Source: Limnephilus marmoratus (taxonomy: Eukaryota; Arthropoda; Insecta; Trichoptera; Limnephilidae). Taken from it: DNA of 64,000 bases. The position numbers and the translations under genes are program-made. The stretch covers positions 52,039,819 through 52,103,818 of the forward strand of contig OU862908.1 in assembly GCA_917880885.1 (NCBI GenBank), given 5' to 3'. Shown one piece after another: positions 33,774 through 46,604 of the stretch; position 1 is the first letter of the stretch, and each line of letters opens with the position of its first letter. The notes under the pieces were generated by a model. That model was not told where the DNA came from. It was given only the letters and a program-made list of their open reading frames with translations, and ran no database searches.

Positions 33774-34817
33774 CGCCAATGGGTTTAACTTCATAACTAA
33801 CGATTTGAGCAGCCTTAAAATTAGTGACCGACTGAAGGTTTGATTTTGGTTTCGGTTTCGGCAAGTTTCGGCAAAAAATCTATTTTCGGCATCATTTTCG
33901 GTTTCGGCAGATTTTCCGCCGAAAAACTTTTTACGAAACTTTTTTAAACATGTTAAAAATCGATTGTTTACTGTTATTTGGCTTATTTTTTACACTTATT
34001 CAGACATTAAATACGTGTTAAATTAAATAAATAAAAAAAACAATAATTGAAATATATGAAAAATAATATTTTTTATATTACTTCTGTAAAACAAACCAAA
34101 TTTATAAAAAAATAACAAAACACGTTAACTACTTCTTGGAACTTTTCGTTCGGCTGTCTTCGGGTGAGTTCGTGGTTCGCATGTGACCCGCCATCATCAC
34201 CAAAATACTCGATTAATGAGGTCCTTCCTTTAAGTGTTGATTATTGAAAAATGTTTGTTTCAAGAAGTAGTTAACATATTTGTGAATTTTGATTTATTTT
34301 ATAGCAGTAATATAAAAAAAACTACATACTTCAATTATTGTTTTTGTTTTTATTTCATTTAACACGTGTAAAAAGAATTTTGTGATTGAAAACGTAATAA
34401 AATTGAAATACTCAATTAATGAGGTCCTTCCTTTATAATGTAAGTGTTGATTATTGACAAATTTTTGTTCCAAGAAGTAGTTAACATGTTTTGTTATTTT
34501 TTATAAATTTTGTTTGTTTTATAGAAGAAATAAAAATAAAATTATTTTTATAGAAGTTATAAATAAACAGTAAACAATCGATTTTTAACATGTTTAAAAA
34601 AGTTTCGGTTTCGATTTCGGTTTCGGCCGAAACTGAGACAGATACCGAATATTCGGTTTTGGTGGAAAGTCCTGTTTCGGTCGGACACTACTTAAAATAC
34701 ACAATATTAGGATAGGATGTCAGGGTGATAGATCAGTGAGGTTTTACACCCTGACACCTGTCCTAATGCTGTGTATTAGCTGCTCAAAATGTTATCTTAA
34801 GATTAAATCTATTGGCG
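33774..34817. mobile_element. Foldback MITE interrupted by a hAT element
   Basis: The outer arms are inverse: CGCCAATGGGTTTAACTT with ATTTGAGCAGC on the left matches the complement of the right arm (GCTGCTCAAAAT, ATCTATTGGCG). The arms continue into AATACACAATATTAGGATAG and CACCCTGAC words that are themselves palindromic across 34699-34785. Removing the hAT (33822-34690 plus one 8-bp flank) leaves a contiguous foldback of about 170 bp. No coding content. Confidence 0.7.
33822..34690. mobile_element. Non-autonomous hAT-like element with 8-bp TSD
   Basis: The ends are TAGTGACCGAC and GTCGGACACTA, inverse with one mismatch. CTTAAAAT flanks it on both sides (33814-33821 and 34691-34698). The subterminal parts are rich in TTTCGGTTTCGG/CCGAAA words on both sides, and long internal inverted segments share AACAAACCAAATTTATAAAA and GAAGTAGTTAACATGTTT words. 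869 bp, no transposase recognisable. Confidence 0.82.
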
Positions 34818-35559
34818 TCGCAAATCTATAACCGTAATTTAAAAAAAATAATTAAATATATATATCTGCATTTTATTAAAATTCATAATAAGATAATAAA
34901 TTTTTAAATGAAGAAAAATTTAACTGCACCTAACAGCGAATAATTCCTGATGCGTTATTTTGTGGTTTTATTTTTCAATTTGTATTGCTACAAAATAATG
35001 TCTTCAATTATTCGTAATGCACCATATTTTATTCGATTGCATCAAGTTATTTTTAGAATATTTGCGAAGTTATAAAGGAGAGTTTGAATCTTAAAACAAA
35101 AATATAATTTACAAAGTTCGCAGACTTCTGACAAAATTACGGCGCAGTTCGGCAAGGATAGATCGTTATTCTATTTAAACTCGGTCTGGAGTCATTGGGC
35201 AAAATCAATTTCCAGTTCGATAAATTGGAGAAACTCCTCAACATTTCAACCTCAAACGAAGTGGCGGCTCTTGTGTGTTGTCTTGTTTATATATGCTAGC
35301 AGCCAGTGTTCAACAAAAGGTTTCGTATTGTGTTGTGGATGGAAATGCTTTCTTTTTCGAAAAGCCAATTATTATCCGATTAGGCACTCTATGTAGCAAT
35401 GAATAAACTTTACACGGAAACAAATTTCAGCTTTAACATTATAATCTTGTTTTCAGTCTTAGAACATACTAAATATCGTACCTTTTTACTGTAAGGGTAG
35501 ACAAAGAGGATGGCATGCAACACAATTCTGTCTTAGAACAGATTCCTTGCCGCAATCAT
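34818..35559. other. No gene seen
   Basis: AT-rich with no supported feature. Confidence 0.4.
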
Positions 35560-35840
35560 GTTCATTTCAATTTGGGAGGCGGGTATGGATGCCGCTGCCC
35601 CAGGAACTATTTAATGGATAGCCAACACTTCTGCCATAGGTCACCCCAAGTTTCGCTTAGTTTGGTGACTAATTAGAGGTGCCCGGGTTCATGATGAGAC
35701 AGGCTATTTAACCTCCCAAGCCGGATTCTCTTGAACCAACGCCTTGTTGAGACACTGACCCCCAGACACCTACCCATCCCTAATACCTTTTTTCTTCCCA
35801 GAAATTCCTTTCCTTCCTTTCCTTAAGAGGAATATAAACG
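35560..35840 (+). mobile_element. SINE-like element with 5' end
   Basis: The 5' part is well preserved: CAATTTGGGAGGCGGGTATG, GCCGCTGCCCCAGGAACTA, AATGGATAGCCAACACTTCT and GCCATAGGTCACCCC. The body follows with a deletion to TTGTTGAGACACTGACCCCC and the TTTCTTCCCAGAAATTCC stretch. It stops at about 35830 before the 3' hairpin. A separate scrap of that hairpin lies at 36237. Confidence 0.7.
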
Positions 35841-37609
35841 CTAGAAATATTTCGAATCTCATGCCTGCAAAATTTTTAAATCGAGCATCTTTTTGCACGA
35901 GGCAAGTAAGCGAAAAAGTGGTTTTTATTTATTTTGTGCGACCGAAAAAAAGTTAGAACATAGAAAACCTCAAAAATAGTCTTAGCCATAAAGGGGTATT
36001 TTTTAAAAAATGTTTCTTGTATTACTTCATAGTTATCAGTCATGAAAAAACTTTTTTTTTGTGATTTACGCTTATATTTTTTGTTACGTAAATAATAATT
36101 TTATTGTAATTCCAATACATAGAAAAGCTAGTAAAAGCTTCGATTTATCCGTAGCATATTTTTTGATGTTCATACTGCAAGCCTATTCGTCGTAAAGATT
36201 AATCAAAATAGTATCTAAATAGGATGTCACGTATATATTCATCTTAAAAAGACCCTCCACACAGCATCTCTTAAGAAGGCCCTGAGGCCTATATCGAGCA
36301 AATTTAAAAAATCACATACCGTCTAAAAGATAGGTACTCTTTCCGTATTCTGCATCATGACACGACATGTCATGCCATGTCTTCTGGATTTATCCCGAGT
36401 TCTTCTTTTATTATTACTCACCAAGAGTTTTCTAGTGGTTCTGATTCTGGCTTGTTAAAATATTTTATGGGACATTAAAATTTGACAATTCGTCTTTCCG
36501 ACTGATATATTTTTTAACTGGTTTCAAGATAATGTACCTACTTTTGTGATACTAAGATAATGCTTTTCTTTAATCCTGTAAGGCTTTCGAATTTCCAAAA
36601 GATGTTGTTTTATGTTAACGATATTGTCGTAAGAAGATTTGTATATGAGAAGAGAATATACGTAAGAACATTCGTATACATGCAAGAAAAAAATATTAAT
36701 GCTACTGCCGACTAAAAGGCGTCGGAAAACAAATGTACGGTACACCATACGATCTCACACGTTGTACATTTGTAGGTACGTACCTACACAAAAATAATAA
36801 AACTACGAGGACAAGCAACAAGAAAACGTCACATTTGCTGCGAAGTGCTGTTTTCCATTCATCCCCTCATATTTTTTTATTATTTTTTTATTGTAGTACA
36901 AAGAATATGAGTTACATTTATACATGTATATTTTACAAAATATTATATTTAAGGTCATCATTGGTCATGTATACCTTATCAGAAAAGTTCTTGTGCCTGA
37001 CAAGGGAGCTACGATTCTTACCTTAGTTGTACGTTGTAATAAGTTTTGTATAAAATATTTACTTTTAACCACTGGGGCGCTTTTTGCCACAATATGGCAC
37101 CATTTAAAATACATGGGATTGCTTTGCTGCCAGTTTTAGGCAAATTTTCCCTATATGCATTAATTTTTTTTTTCAATTTTTCCATATTAAAATTCGGGGG
37201 TGTGATTTTTTAATGTTGGCGGAAAATATTCAAAATGGTCACCAAAAAATCACCAGCAATCGGTGGAAAAAGTTAAAAATCGCGCTGTCGTTCGAGTGGT
37301 TTATTACAGGGTTTTTTTTTTCGAAAAATTGCTTAATTTTATTTATTTGTTTTGATTGGTTGATGATACGTCGCAATTCAGAAGGGAGGTTATTAGAGTT
37401 TTTTACGGCTTGGTAAATATATTTTTTTATATTTGAATTCTTTTAAAAATTAGGTGTAATAAATTGATTTCCATTTCTCATTGGTTCGTGAAATTCTTGA
37501 TATTCTTTGTTTTTAATTTTTCTTTACACATTTTTATATACATATCGTCGAAATTTGGTACTGGAAACAATTTAAAAAGTGATTTTGTTGAGAAGGTAGA
37601 TTTTTGTAT
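35841..37609. other. No gene seen except a 3' hairpin scrap at 36237-36292
   Basis: 36237-36292 holds AAAAAGACCCTCCACACAGC and AAGGCCCTGAGGCC, the beginning of the shared LINE/SINE 3' hairpin, with the closing strand missing. The remainder is AT-rich. Open frames at 36733-37139 and 37213-37416 are unrecognised and uncalled. Confidence 0.45.
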
Positions 37610-37725
37610 TTTTTTACATTAGCTCCACACAGGAGGCCCTGAGAATAATTTGACAGACGCATCTACCGCCAAGAGCTGGACAAATCTCATCTCATGAACC
37701 CGGGCACCCCTGCTATGATGATTCA
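37610..37725 (-). mobile_element. SINE-like element, small 3'/5' composite
   Basis: The plus strand begins TTTTTTACATTAGCTCCACA then CAGGAGGCCCTGAG, the 3' end of the family, and jumps to GCCAAGAGCTGGACAAATC and CATGAACCCGGGCACCCCTG, the complement of the 5' body. A large internal deletion joins the two. Confidence 0.65.
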
Positions 37726-38515
37726 TTGCGAAACTTTTACTGAGTTTAGATTGTTTTTGTAAGATCTCCCCCAACCAATAATTCCGTAAAGCGAAGTTTG
37801 AACTATTAATTAATTAATTTAGCCCTAAGGTTAAAGCTTAGACTTATGGATTTTCAATACTTCGTTTGTATGGAAACACTATGATACGAAACAAATATAT
37901 TTCTAGAAGTCAGTTCACCCGCTTAAAAAGACACCCACCACATGAAAACCCAGAAATGAAAAATCCAACAAAATGTTCTGAAAATCGGTCTGAATTTTGC
38001 TACACGATCACCGCAAAATTAACTATTGACATTATTGATTGGATATCTTAGTAAATTTCCATATATTTATGCATAGTTCAAAAGTTTCGTAACACCATTG
38101 AACAAGTTTATCAGCCACCAGCGTTCCCATGATGGTGGTTATATCTAGCATAATAATATATTGCACACAATCTGTATGTAATGCCTCTTGATCTATCTAG
38201 GTACGCCATTAGCACAGTTTATTTACATAAGATTAGACCTTGTTATGATGAAGGTTTCAAGTATTTTCGCATGAATATTAATGAAGGAATGCAATAACAA
38301 TGTTGAGCCCATCGCAAGTGCAATTCAATAATGCTTTATTATTGATTAATGTTGTGTGCAGTATGACATATGGTTGCCTGCATTGTTTTATTGGATTTTA
38401 AAAAGTTCTTTCAATTATAATTGTCAACTAAATATTTGAACTGGAAAATACTGAACAATATTGATATGCATGTCATATTTACGACAAATGTTTCATAGGG
38501 CATTTTTTTATATAA
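37726..38515. other. No gene seen
   Basis: AT-rich; open frame 37866-38051 is unrecognised. Confidence 0.4.
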
Positions 38516-39184
38516 GAGCGTTAAACCAGCTAGCGGCCGAAAATCCACATTTCGTCGAAAGTTGTTCTTACGATCGTGCAGGGCGGTTACAATGAGAAAG
38601 ATTAATTATTCTCCTTACCAGCTTTTTATAATTATCACTCCAAATTATACATCCAAAAATGCTGAAAAGCTTGATGATAAAACTATTAAAATATTAATGA
38701 AGTTTTTGTAATTATTTTTTGATTATAAGCATTTATCATTTTTCAATAATGTCTAAGTTAAATAAGAATGTTAAAAAAATCTGTACTATATTAGTTTGTA
38801 AGTGCGCACAAAAACGGACCAATTTTCGTCAAGAAACACATGTACGTATATATTTTTTAATGATTTTATGCAAACTAAAATTAAAATTCTTAAACATGCG
38901 ATACCCAGATAATATATTGATTTATTTTACTGCTTGATTGTATGATTGGAAATGGGTGTGGTATAACACAAAATCTTTTTTGAAATTTAACAAATCTGTC
39001 AACGACCTATGGTATAACCTTATTATACTAAAATAAACATTTTTTTCTCAAAATTTAAAACGCGAATGCTAGATAAAAGAACAATCTTTCGAAATCCATT
39101 TATAATTTTTTGTGGAAAAGAGTCAATACGTCTAAAATCTGATTTAAAAATTACATATTTCTGGTTTTCTCTGTTAATACCCTC
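38516..39184. repeat. Dispersed about 0.7-kb repeat, copy 2
   Basis: Matches 6636-7345 in the same orientation, for example CATTTCGTCGAAAGTTGTTC, GGGCGGTTACAATGAGAAAG and AACAATCTTTCGAAATCC. It lacks the tRNA-like sequence that adjoins copy 1. The open frame 38719-38937 lies inside the repeat and is not supported as a gene. Confidence 0.7.
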
Positions 39185-40759
39185 TCCTACTGAGCTCCCG
39201 TAAACATTTATTTTTTCTTACCCGTTTTATCATCTATTTTTTCCCTTATTATTTCCTCTGACCTTTAATGAAGTTCACCAGGGTTTTCATTTGGGTATGT
39301 GGCGAGTCCTGTTAATCCTACCAGGTACCTTGAGTTTCCTATTGGGTAGGGTCTGGTTCGTTTTGGGTTTGGACAACAAAGTATTTGTATATTTTTGGTT
39401 TGGACCGTTATGAGCACTTTGGGTTACTTAATTAGGCGCTTTCTTTTTTAACGTGTCTTTCATAATATGATAAAGAGCGGCATAAAATAGTAGGTATTGT
39501 ATAAATTGTTCTTCATTAAGTAATTCTTAACAACTACTGTCACTGAGCAACAAATGTTTATAATAATAACCAAATTGAAATATCCAATCACATTTCTGTG
39601 CTCCTGATATTTTTTCCTGTCATGTTTTGGCGTTTATTTTATTTATAAAATACCTATCGCAGACCGGTGAAAAATCACGGGATATTATAATTACAATTTG
39701 GAAAATGACGATTAATTTAATTTTCTATCAAAATATCATAGGTATTAACGGTAGATAGATACCTACTACCTACTTTATCTCGTGTTAGAATTCTTCATAT
39801 AGTCAGTTAAAATTTTTAAAATGACACTTAAATTAAAGCAAATCCGAGTTTTAGAATTCATTGAACCGGAGTTACAGACATAGCCGAAATTAGTATTTTT
39901 CATGACATTTGTTAAAAAATTCGATCACCAAAACCTTTTAAACATACTCTTATTTCCGCATAAAATAATTTTATATTTTTCTTCGCTTAACACCTGGTGG
40001 GTCTTTTAGGCGAAACTTTTGCGGCTTTCCCTCATTTCTTGGTAAACCTTTTACTATAAGTGCTTGCCTAATCCTCCAAAATCTCTCCATTCACTTGAAC
40101 AGTATTAGTCACTAATTTATTTAAATAATGACGTATTTAATAACAAAAAAACTGCCCCATTAACATTTAAGTCAAGAAATATAAAAAGATAATCTAAGAA
40201 ATACAATTATTTTTGGTTGTCAATTCCATAAGAATATATTTTCGATAATTTTTATCACATTTGAGAGTTAAGACCAGTTAAGAGCAATTAACGTAACGTG
40301 CAGATGAATTAAGAGCTTCAGCAGACAAGACACTCTCTCACTCTCTCAATACTACTCGCATAATTTAATTTCAGATCCCAGAAAGCTCTGCAGTTTATCA
40401 AATCCCGAATGAGGCGGGGCGTTAAACGAATTAGTCCGACGTTGCTGGGAATACATAATGCAAGTTCTGTTAGCATTTGGTTGTTATACTCTCAATACTC
40501 AGTAGACATTGGCAAAAAAGTAATATCTAGAAGTGATAGTAATATCAGCTTTGAATTCTCCATTCAGAATAATTACACTTAACTCATTTATCAAATGAGT
40601 TAAGTGTAAAAATTGTGCCAGAACATTGTGTTAACGGAGCTTTTAGCAAAAGCAAATAAAATAAAAGCAAGTACATTTAGTACTTATATAATATAATAAT
40701 AATAAGCCTTTCATTCTGGACTAGTTAGGTATGAAAATACGACATGTTTTGTTTGTTAT
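39185..40759. other. No gene seen; perfect short palindrome
   Basis: TTACACTTAACTCATTT at 40573-40589 is repeated exactly in inverse at 40593-40609 with a 3-base spacer (ATC). Otherwise AT-rich with no supported coding sequence. Confidence 0.5.
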
Positions 40760-41090
40760 AATATATCCCGAAGCTCAGTTTGCTTCTTGGCATAGGCCTT
40801 CTCTAACATTTTCCATTCGGACCTCTCACGCGCTACTCTTCTCCGTTGATGTCCAGCCGTGAGTTTTAGGTCGTCTTCCCATCTTATGTGTTGACGTCCT
40901 CTACTTCTCTTGTCATCTTTGGGATACCAGTCAGTGACATTTTGTACCATTTCTCTTGTGGATCGCGGATCGTGTGACCCGTCCATCTCCATTTTTGTTG
41001 GTCTATTCGGGTAACTATATCGGCAACTTTAGTTTTCTCCCTTATTACGCTACATCTCACTCTGTCCTGTTTCCTTATTCCTGTCAGGAA
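40760..41090 (-). pseudogene. RTE-like LINE C-terminal remnant
   Basis: On the minus strand 40992-40756 reads VTDWYPKDDKRSRGRQHIRW then EDDLKLTAG and a final KQTELRDIL, an RTE-type C-terminus. Upstream, about 41085-41000, an IRKQDRVRCSVIREKTKVAD block continues in another frame, showing a frameshift. 5'-truncated. Confidence 0.75.
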
Positions 41091-41559
41091 CTGGAATACT
41101 ATTGACAGGAATTTAGTACTTACCCAGTATTTAAACGGTAAAGGTTATTTTTGTTAGAAAAAAATCTTGGTAACTTGGATCTTCGCCTTTCAAAGGCACA
41201 AACAAAACATGCGGTCACGGAAAGGATTTATGAACCAAGTTTATGTTGTCGTTAAATGAGATGAGCCAATGGATGAGTGCGCATTTCACAGCATATAAAT
41301 AACGATATTTATTTATTTATTTACTTATTTATTTTAGGGAAATCAACAGTTTACAATTGGATTAATTTATACGTGTATAATTTACCTAACTGAGAAACCA
41401 ATGATAGATTTCCTCATTATACTATTATATGTATAGTGTCTAGAAATTAAACAGTAATCTTACAACAACTAAAAAATATTACATTATTATAACAGGAGGT
41501 AGGTAGCAGTGGCGGCTCGTGTCTTTTGGGTGTGCTACATAATATATGTCATTACATAT
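41091..41559. other. No gene seen
   Basis: AT-rich, with (TTTA)n-like runs at about 41310-41335. Confidence 0.4.
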
Positions 41560-42050
41560 TATATCATTTATTTATTTATTTATTTATCATTACATTTATG
41601 CAGTTTTGTACTCATTTAATACATTTTTAATACACTTTTGACAGAGTTTTTATATTTGTTTTCGTCACAATTGAAAATATCTACATAAGAGAGAATGTTA
41701 TTATACGTTGAACACAGTCTTATAAGGCAAGCATTTTGGTTTGAATTTGTTTTACAGTGTTTTTCACGTATATGCCGTATAGGTATTTTTAAATCTATTC
41801 TGTTCAATAATTCAGGACAATCAGATATGTTATTTACGATTTTATAGAGCAACATCGCATCAGAGAATTGTCGTCGTTCACTCATCAATTTTGGAAAATT
41901 TTGTTAAATCAAGATAATTTTTAAAACGATTGTATTTTATGACTTTTTTCTTAATCGATTCAATTTTGTTTCTATGTACTGTTTAAATTGGAGACCACAC
42001 AGTTGACGCAAACTCTAGATGGCTACCTACGTATATATGAAAATAAAAAT
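41560..42050 (-). pseudogene. 5'-truncated CR1-like LINE with (TAAA)n tail
   Basis: On the minus strand a first block around 42020-41960 reads LEFASTVWSPI, then after a stop and frame changes 41888-41616 gives RRQFSDAMLLYKIVNNISDC and PELLNRIDLKIPIRHIREKH, a typical CR1/Jockey-like C-terminus. The 3' tail is a (TAAA)n run at 41565-41590. Confidence 0.75.
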
Positions 42051-42528
42051 CATGCTTAGTGGAAATGTATGTAGGTATTTACTATAAATCTCAACATTTT
42101 GAAAACCCCTCAGAATAGTATGTTTATCTTTTAATGTAGAATAATCTAGCTAGCTATGCGACAAATTTAAAAAAAAGGTATAGTTATGGATAATGTATGA
42201 TGTTGTTGGCATATTATAAGGGTATTACATTATAAGCATATAATCTTCAGGCCGAGTTATTAAGCTGTGTCTGCGCTTTTTTATCAAGAGCTCGTTATTC
42301 TAAAAGCTCCATCTGCGAAAAATATTACTTTTCAGCTACAGGAGTTGGAGATAAGTAAATAAGGCTCTGGGAAATTTGTAGCAGGCTTCCGGGTTTATTT
42401 TTAATGCAGAAATTTTCTTGTGAAATCACTGTGAGTTATACACATGTTTTATTCAATGTAAACTCAAGAGTAGGCACTCTATTAGTACTTTTTCAAACGT
42501 ACAAAGGTTCTGAGACTTACAAATAAAT
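42051..42528. other. No gene seen
   Basis: AT-rich with no supported feature. Confidence 0.4.
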
Positions 42529-42872
42529 AGAAACGTCTAAAAAAATTCTGTTTTTGATAAAACTTTAATTATACTCATATTTATTCCAAAACACTGCAAT
42601 ATATTTTTCACCCGACAAAAATTCTTCCGTTTTTAGAAGTTTTATCATATTTCATGGTTGTGGCAAAGGTTTAATAATTTTATATATTCTGTAATTTTTA
42701 TAGAAACGTCAAAAAATTTCTGTTTTTGATAAAACTTTAATTATAATCATATTTATTTCAAAACTCTGCAATATAATTTTCACCCGACAAAAATTCTTCT
42801 TTTTTAGAAGTTTTATCACATTTCATGGTTGTGGAAAAGGTATAATAATTGTATATTCTGTAATTTTTTTAA
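42529..42872 (+). repeat. About 172-bp direct tandem duplication
   Basis: The second copy starts at about 42702. Both copies share TTTTTGATAAAACTTTAATT, TTTTCACCCGACAAAAATTC, AGAAGTTTTATCA and TTTCATGGTTGTGG in the same order, with roughly 5-10% differences by eye. Non-coding. Confidence 0.85.
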
Positions 42873-43254
42873 TAATACTTACCAAATAATAGGAAAATAA
42901 AAATCAATATTACACAAAAAGAAAATTCCCAATAAACTACTTTTAAGTAGATTGTCAATGGGTGCTTTTACTATAAAGATAAAAATAAAACCTATTTACT
43001 GTGGAGTTAGAAATTGTTTGTTTTAGAGTCTAATACAAACATTTTCTTTAAGCGAGCCAATTTTTCAACGTAATATTTGTTTTTACATCTGTACATTTTT
43101 AATTTCGGCAGGTAACATATATATTAAGTATCATGTAGTACAGCGTTCTTTGTCCATATTTGTTTAAACGCTTAGGTACGATTAGTCTTTCATTTAACTT
43201 AAAACGAGTATAGTAAGTATGGTCCAAACCATGTATGTATACAGAACTATTCAT

Positions 43255-43490
43255 ATGCTAAAATAAAATTTTATATCACATACTCAGAGAATTTTGAGAT
43301 TCTGGTAAAAGTATGGAACATTATTCCTTTGTTCGTATGAGCTAAAAATTTAACTAATGAATTTTGAACTGATCGAACATGACTTAGATATGTTTTGCAG
43401 GAAAGTCCCCAAGCTGTATTTCCGTACCTTATAATAGATTCAGCTAATGATAAATAAATTATTGGAACATAAAATTTTAATTTATATAAT
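43255..43490 (-). pseudogene. LINE RT scrap
   Basis: On the minus strand about 43475-43290 is readable as FYVPIIYLSLAESIIRYGNT then AWGLSCKTYLSHVRSVQNSL, a post-thumb RT block of Jockey/CR1-like LINEs. No tail or boundaries found. Confidence 0.6.
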
Positions 43491-46400
43491 CAAATAACAA
43501 TAGATCTCAATCGTTCACAGATTTTATTTATTTGTACCTAAATAAACATATTCCTTAACCAGTTCAATATTTTCCCATGTACACTATTTTGCTATCAAAC
43601 CAAACAGTTTACTAAACGCAAATAACTTTTTATAGTAATAACATGTTTAATACTTTTATTTTTTAATTTATTTAATATAATAGTATCAATTACATGTTTA
43701 TATACATTAAATAAAGTTTTTCAATTAAAATATATTTAATAATACGCTTTACACCTTTTTTAAGAGCAAAGCTCGAGTTAAAAAGGTGGATAAACGCATG
43801 TTAACCACAATTTAGCCAAGGAAAAATAATATTTTTTTTTAAATATGTAAAACAAAAAATAGATAATTAACAGAAAATAAGAAAAAATCATATTTATACA
43901 TATATAAATATTTTTTTATATATATGTATAAAACCAATAATAGATAAGAAAAACAACAGATTGAAGAGGAGATCAAAAATAATGAGAGAAAAAGGATAAC
44001 TAATATTATAATTGAGTTGTTATGTTGATAAGTTATATAAAAAGAGTTTTTATTGAATTATTACTTATCTTCTCATTGTAAGTAAACTTGACAGAACAAA
44101 TGGCACAATAATAATCAATACAGTCATAAATTGACCGATTTTTAAAATTGTTAATTAACTCTCTGTAAGTGATATTTTATAAAATGGTTTCTTTATTAAA
44201 AGCATATTAGTATAATAAAATGAGCAAAAAATTGCAATATATATCCCTTGTGATTTTATTTCACATTTATCCTCTGAAACTTATTTAGGAGACTACGCTG
44301 TTTCCCTTTGATTGTGAAAAATAATTCTCATATGAACCTTTTCGCTAATTTTGTTTATTCTTCTCTCTGCTCCGTGATGAAAATCATGGAAGCGTTTTCA
44401 ACTATTATTACGTTTTAACAAAATATTTGAAAGTCCGAAATATTTCATTTTGAAAATTCAGTTATTACTTGACAATTAGTTCTAACAGTTTTAGCTTTTG
44501 TGGATTTATGAAATGTACTACTTTATTTATCGTAGAGTTAATTTCATGGATGTCGAATAGGTGTTCAATTGTAGACTTTACATCGGTGTGTGTTCTGGTA
44601 TCCCAGTATGCTTCAGTTAAGTGTGAAGTTACACGAATATAATATTATGTTACACATTGTTATTTAGCAATTTCAATCAAACAGCAATCTTGTTATCAGT
44701 ACATTCATTACAATATGTAATATTTTCTTGCAGTCAACCGCGACATGTTATACATACATCTTTTAACGTGTTTACAAATAGTTAAATGCTGTTCATAATC
44801 GAAGCGATACGATAATAAATAAGTGTATGCAAATATAAGAAGTATAAAATAATGTTTTAAAATCCGAACTAAATCAGTGACATGACTAAGTTTATTATGC
44901 ATAATCTCGTATTGCAAGCGATATCGAAGAATGGATGGTTCCTAACTAATGTGATAAAATCTAATGCTCTCTTCCAATACGAAGCATTTATTCCTTTGTT
45001 TGGAAAATTTTCGGTTCTCGGTTAACAGAGAACAGTTAAACTCTCTACAATTGGAAATCGAAACTACTGCAGTTTGTGCTACGTTATATATTCATGAAAT
45101 CCTACTTTTTTATTTATGTATAAAATGCAACATCTTGTGATGTTTAAAATAAAGTTATAAAATAATGTTTACTTAAGAAAAAAAACAATTACATTTTTAC
45201 AAAGACTTTTTAAAGGTTTTCAAAGACCGTGAATTTCAAAATCTCTAGAAAAATGTTTCCATCATTGCTTTTCGAAGGTTTCGCATTTGTATCGCTTTAT
45301 ATCATAAAAAAAATAATTAGGTTTTTGAAACCCCGTCAAATATATTTTGACAGTTGAATAATACAAAAAACATGGTGTCTTTAGGTCCTGTTCCGGCCAC
45401 CTGCAAAGTTATCATCGTCAAGCTATAATCAATCATTCACCAGCTGTCAAGTAACTGTCTCTTTTGAAAGTCCCTTCAGTTCGGTTTTGTATTTAATTTC
45501 ATTCTTATAATAATAGAATATTTTTGTTCAAACTCATTTCAAAATGTGCCAAATTTCCATCATGTTGATTTAATGTCGGATAAGGAATAAATAATTCAAA
45601 GAAACAGTCTGGAATTGTTGTGTTTAGTGACGTGTCAAATTAATTCCTGTATCCTAAGTAATACGCCAGAAAGTTTATATTAAGTTCTCCTCTTACAATT
45701 TACAATGGTAGATTACATCCTAAGTAACACCCTTAACTAATCTGATTGGATCTATACAGGCAAAGTTTTACGGCGAAATGAAGTGTTCTATGTCCTACAA
45801 AATTATAAATGGTATCATTAAAGTGAAACGTTTTTCAGAAATTTAATGAGTTTGTTTTTAAATAAAATTATCTTTGAAATTCGTTTACCAAATGTAAACA
45901 AGTTAGTAATGCAATACTAAAAGTAGAAACATAAATAAAATTTGGTATTTGTATTTTTTATTGGCTTTTATAGTACTTCATTGTTGTTAACCTACATTTT
46001 TGCGAGATTGAGTATTTTACCAGAATATTTTTCTTATTTTTGTCTCGGTGTTAAATGAATATTTCAAAGCACCATAACTAACGTTGGAAAAAACAATGTA
46101 ACAGGTTGAAAATTGTTGCGTTGAACATTACATTCAGAAAAAGTTGTGCAAATTTCATGCCGCCGGAGTTTTTGCTGCTTTAACTCTATAAAGATAATCT
46201 TATTTTTATCTACATTACTACTATATTTTCTTACTTACACAATTTAAAGGTAATTAAATAATTAGTTTAGAGTTTTGTACTTTAAATAAAATCAAAATAA
46301 ATTGTCATTAAAAAATAGCTAAATTCTGTAAACCTCTTACAAACCAACTACAAAATATTTGTCTTTATAATATAATAATGTTTCATTTTATGACTAAATC

Positions 46401-46595
46401 GTATTTTTTATATGCTATGAAAGTTTATATATGCTAATCAGCCGTACTCAAAAATAATACTTTTTTGATTTTTTGTTCCCTTAATCACATTTATACGAAC
46501 AAGTATGAAAGTTACACACAATGTAATCATACGTCTTCGGACTTATTGTGTATGTATTTCTCCGTGATTATTGTACTTGCCGTGGTGACAGAGCC
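43491..46595. other. 3.1 kb of AT-rich sequence without a supported gene
   Basis: Only small unrecognised open frames (for example 44708-44917 minus). At about 45018-45032 GTTAACAGAGAACAGTTAAA is a small imperfect palindrome. The last 20 bases before 46596 become GC-rich. Confidence 0.4.
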
Positions 46596-46604
46596 GCCCC
46601 GCGC

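Noticed and set aside
36733..37139. Overlapping open frames 36733-37026 and 36924-37139
   Set aside because: No domain, low-complexity AT-rich composition, two frames overlapping; no evidence for splicing signals or conservation.
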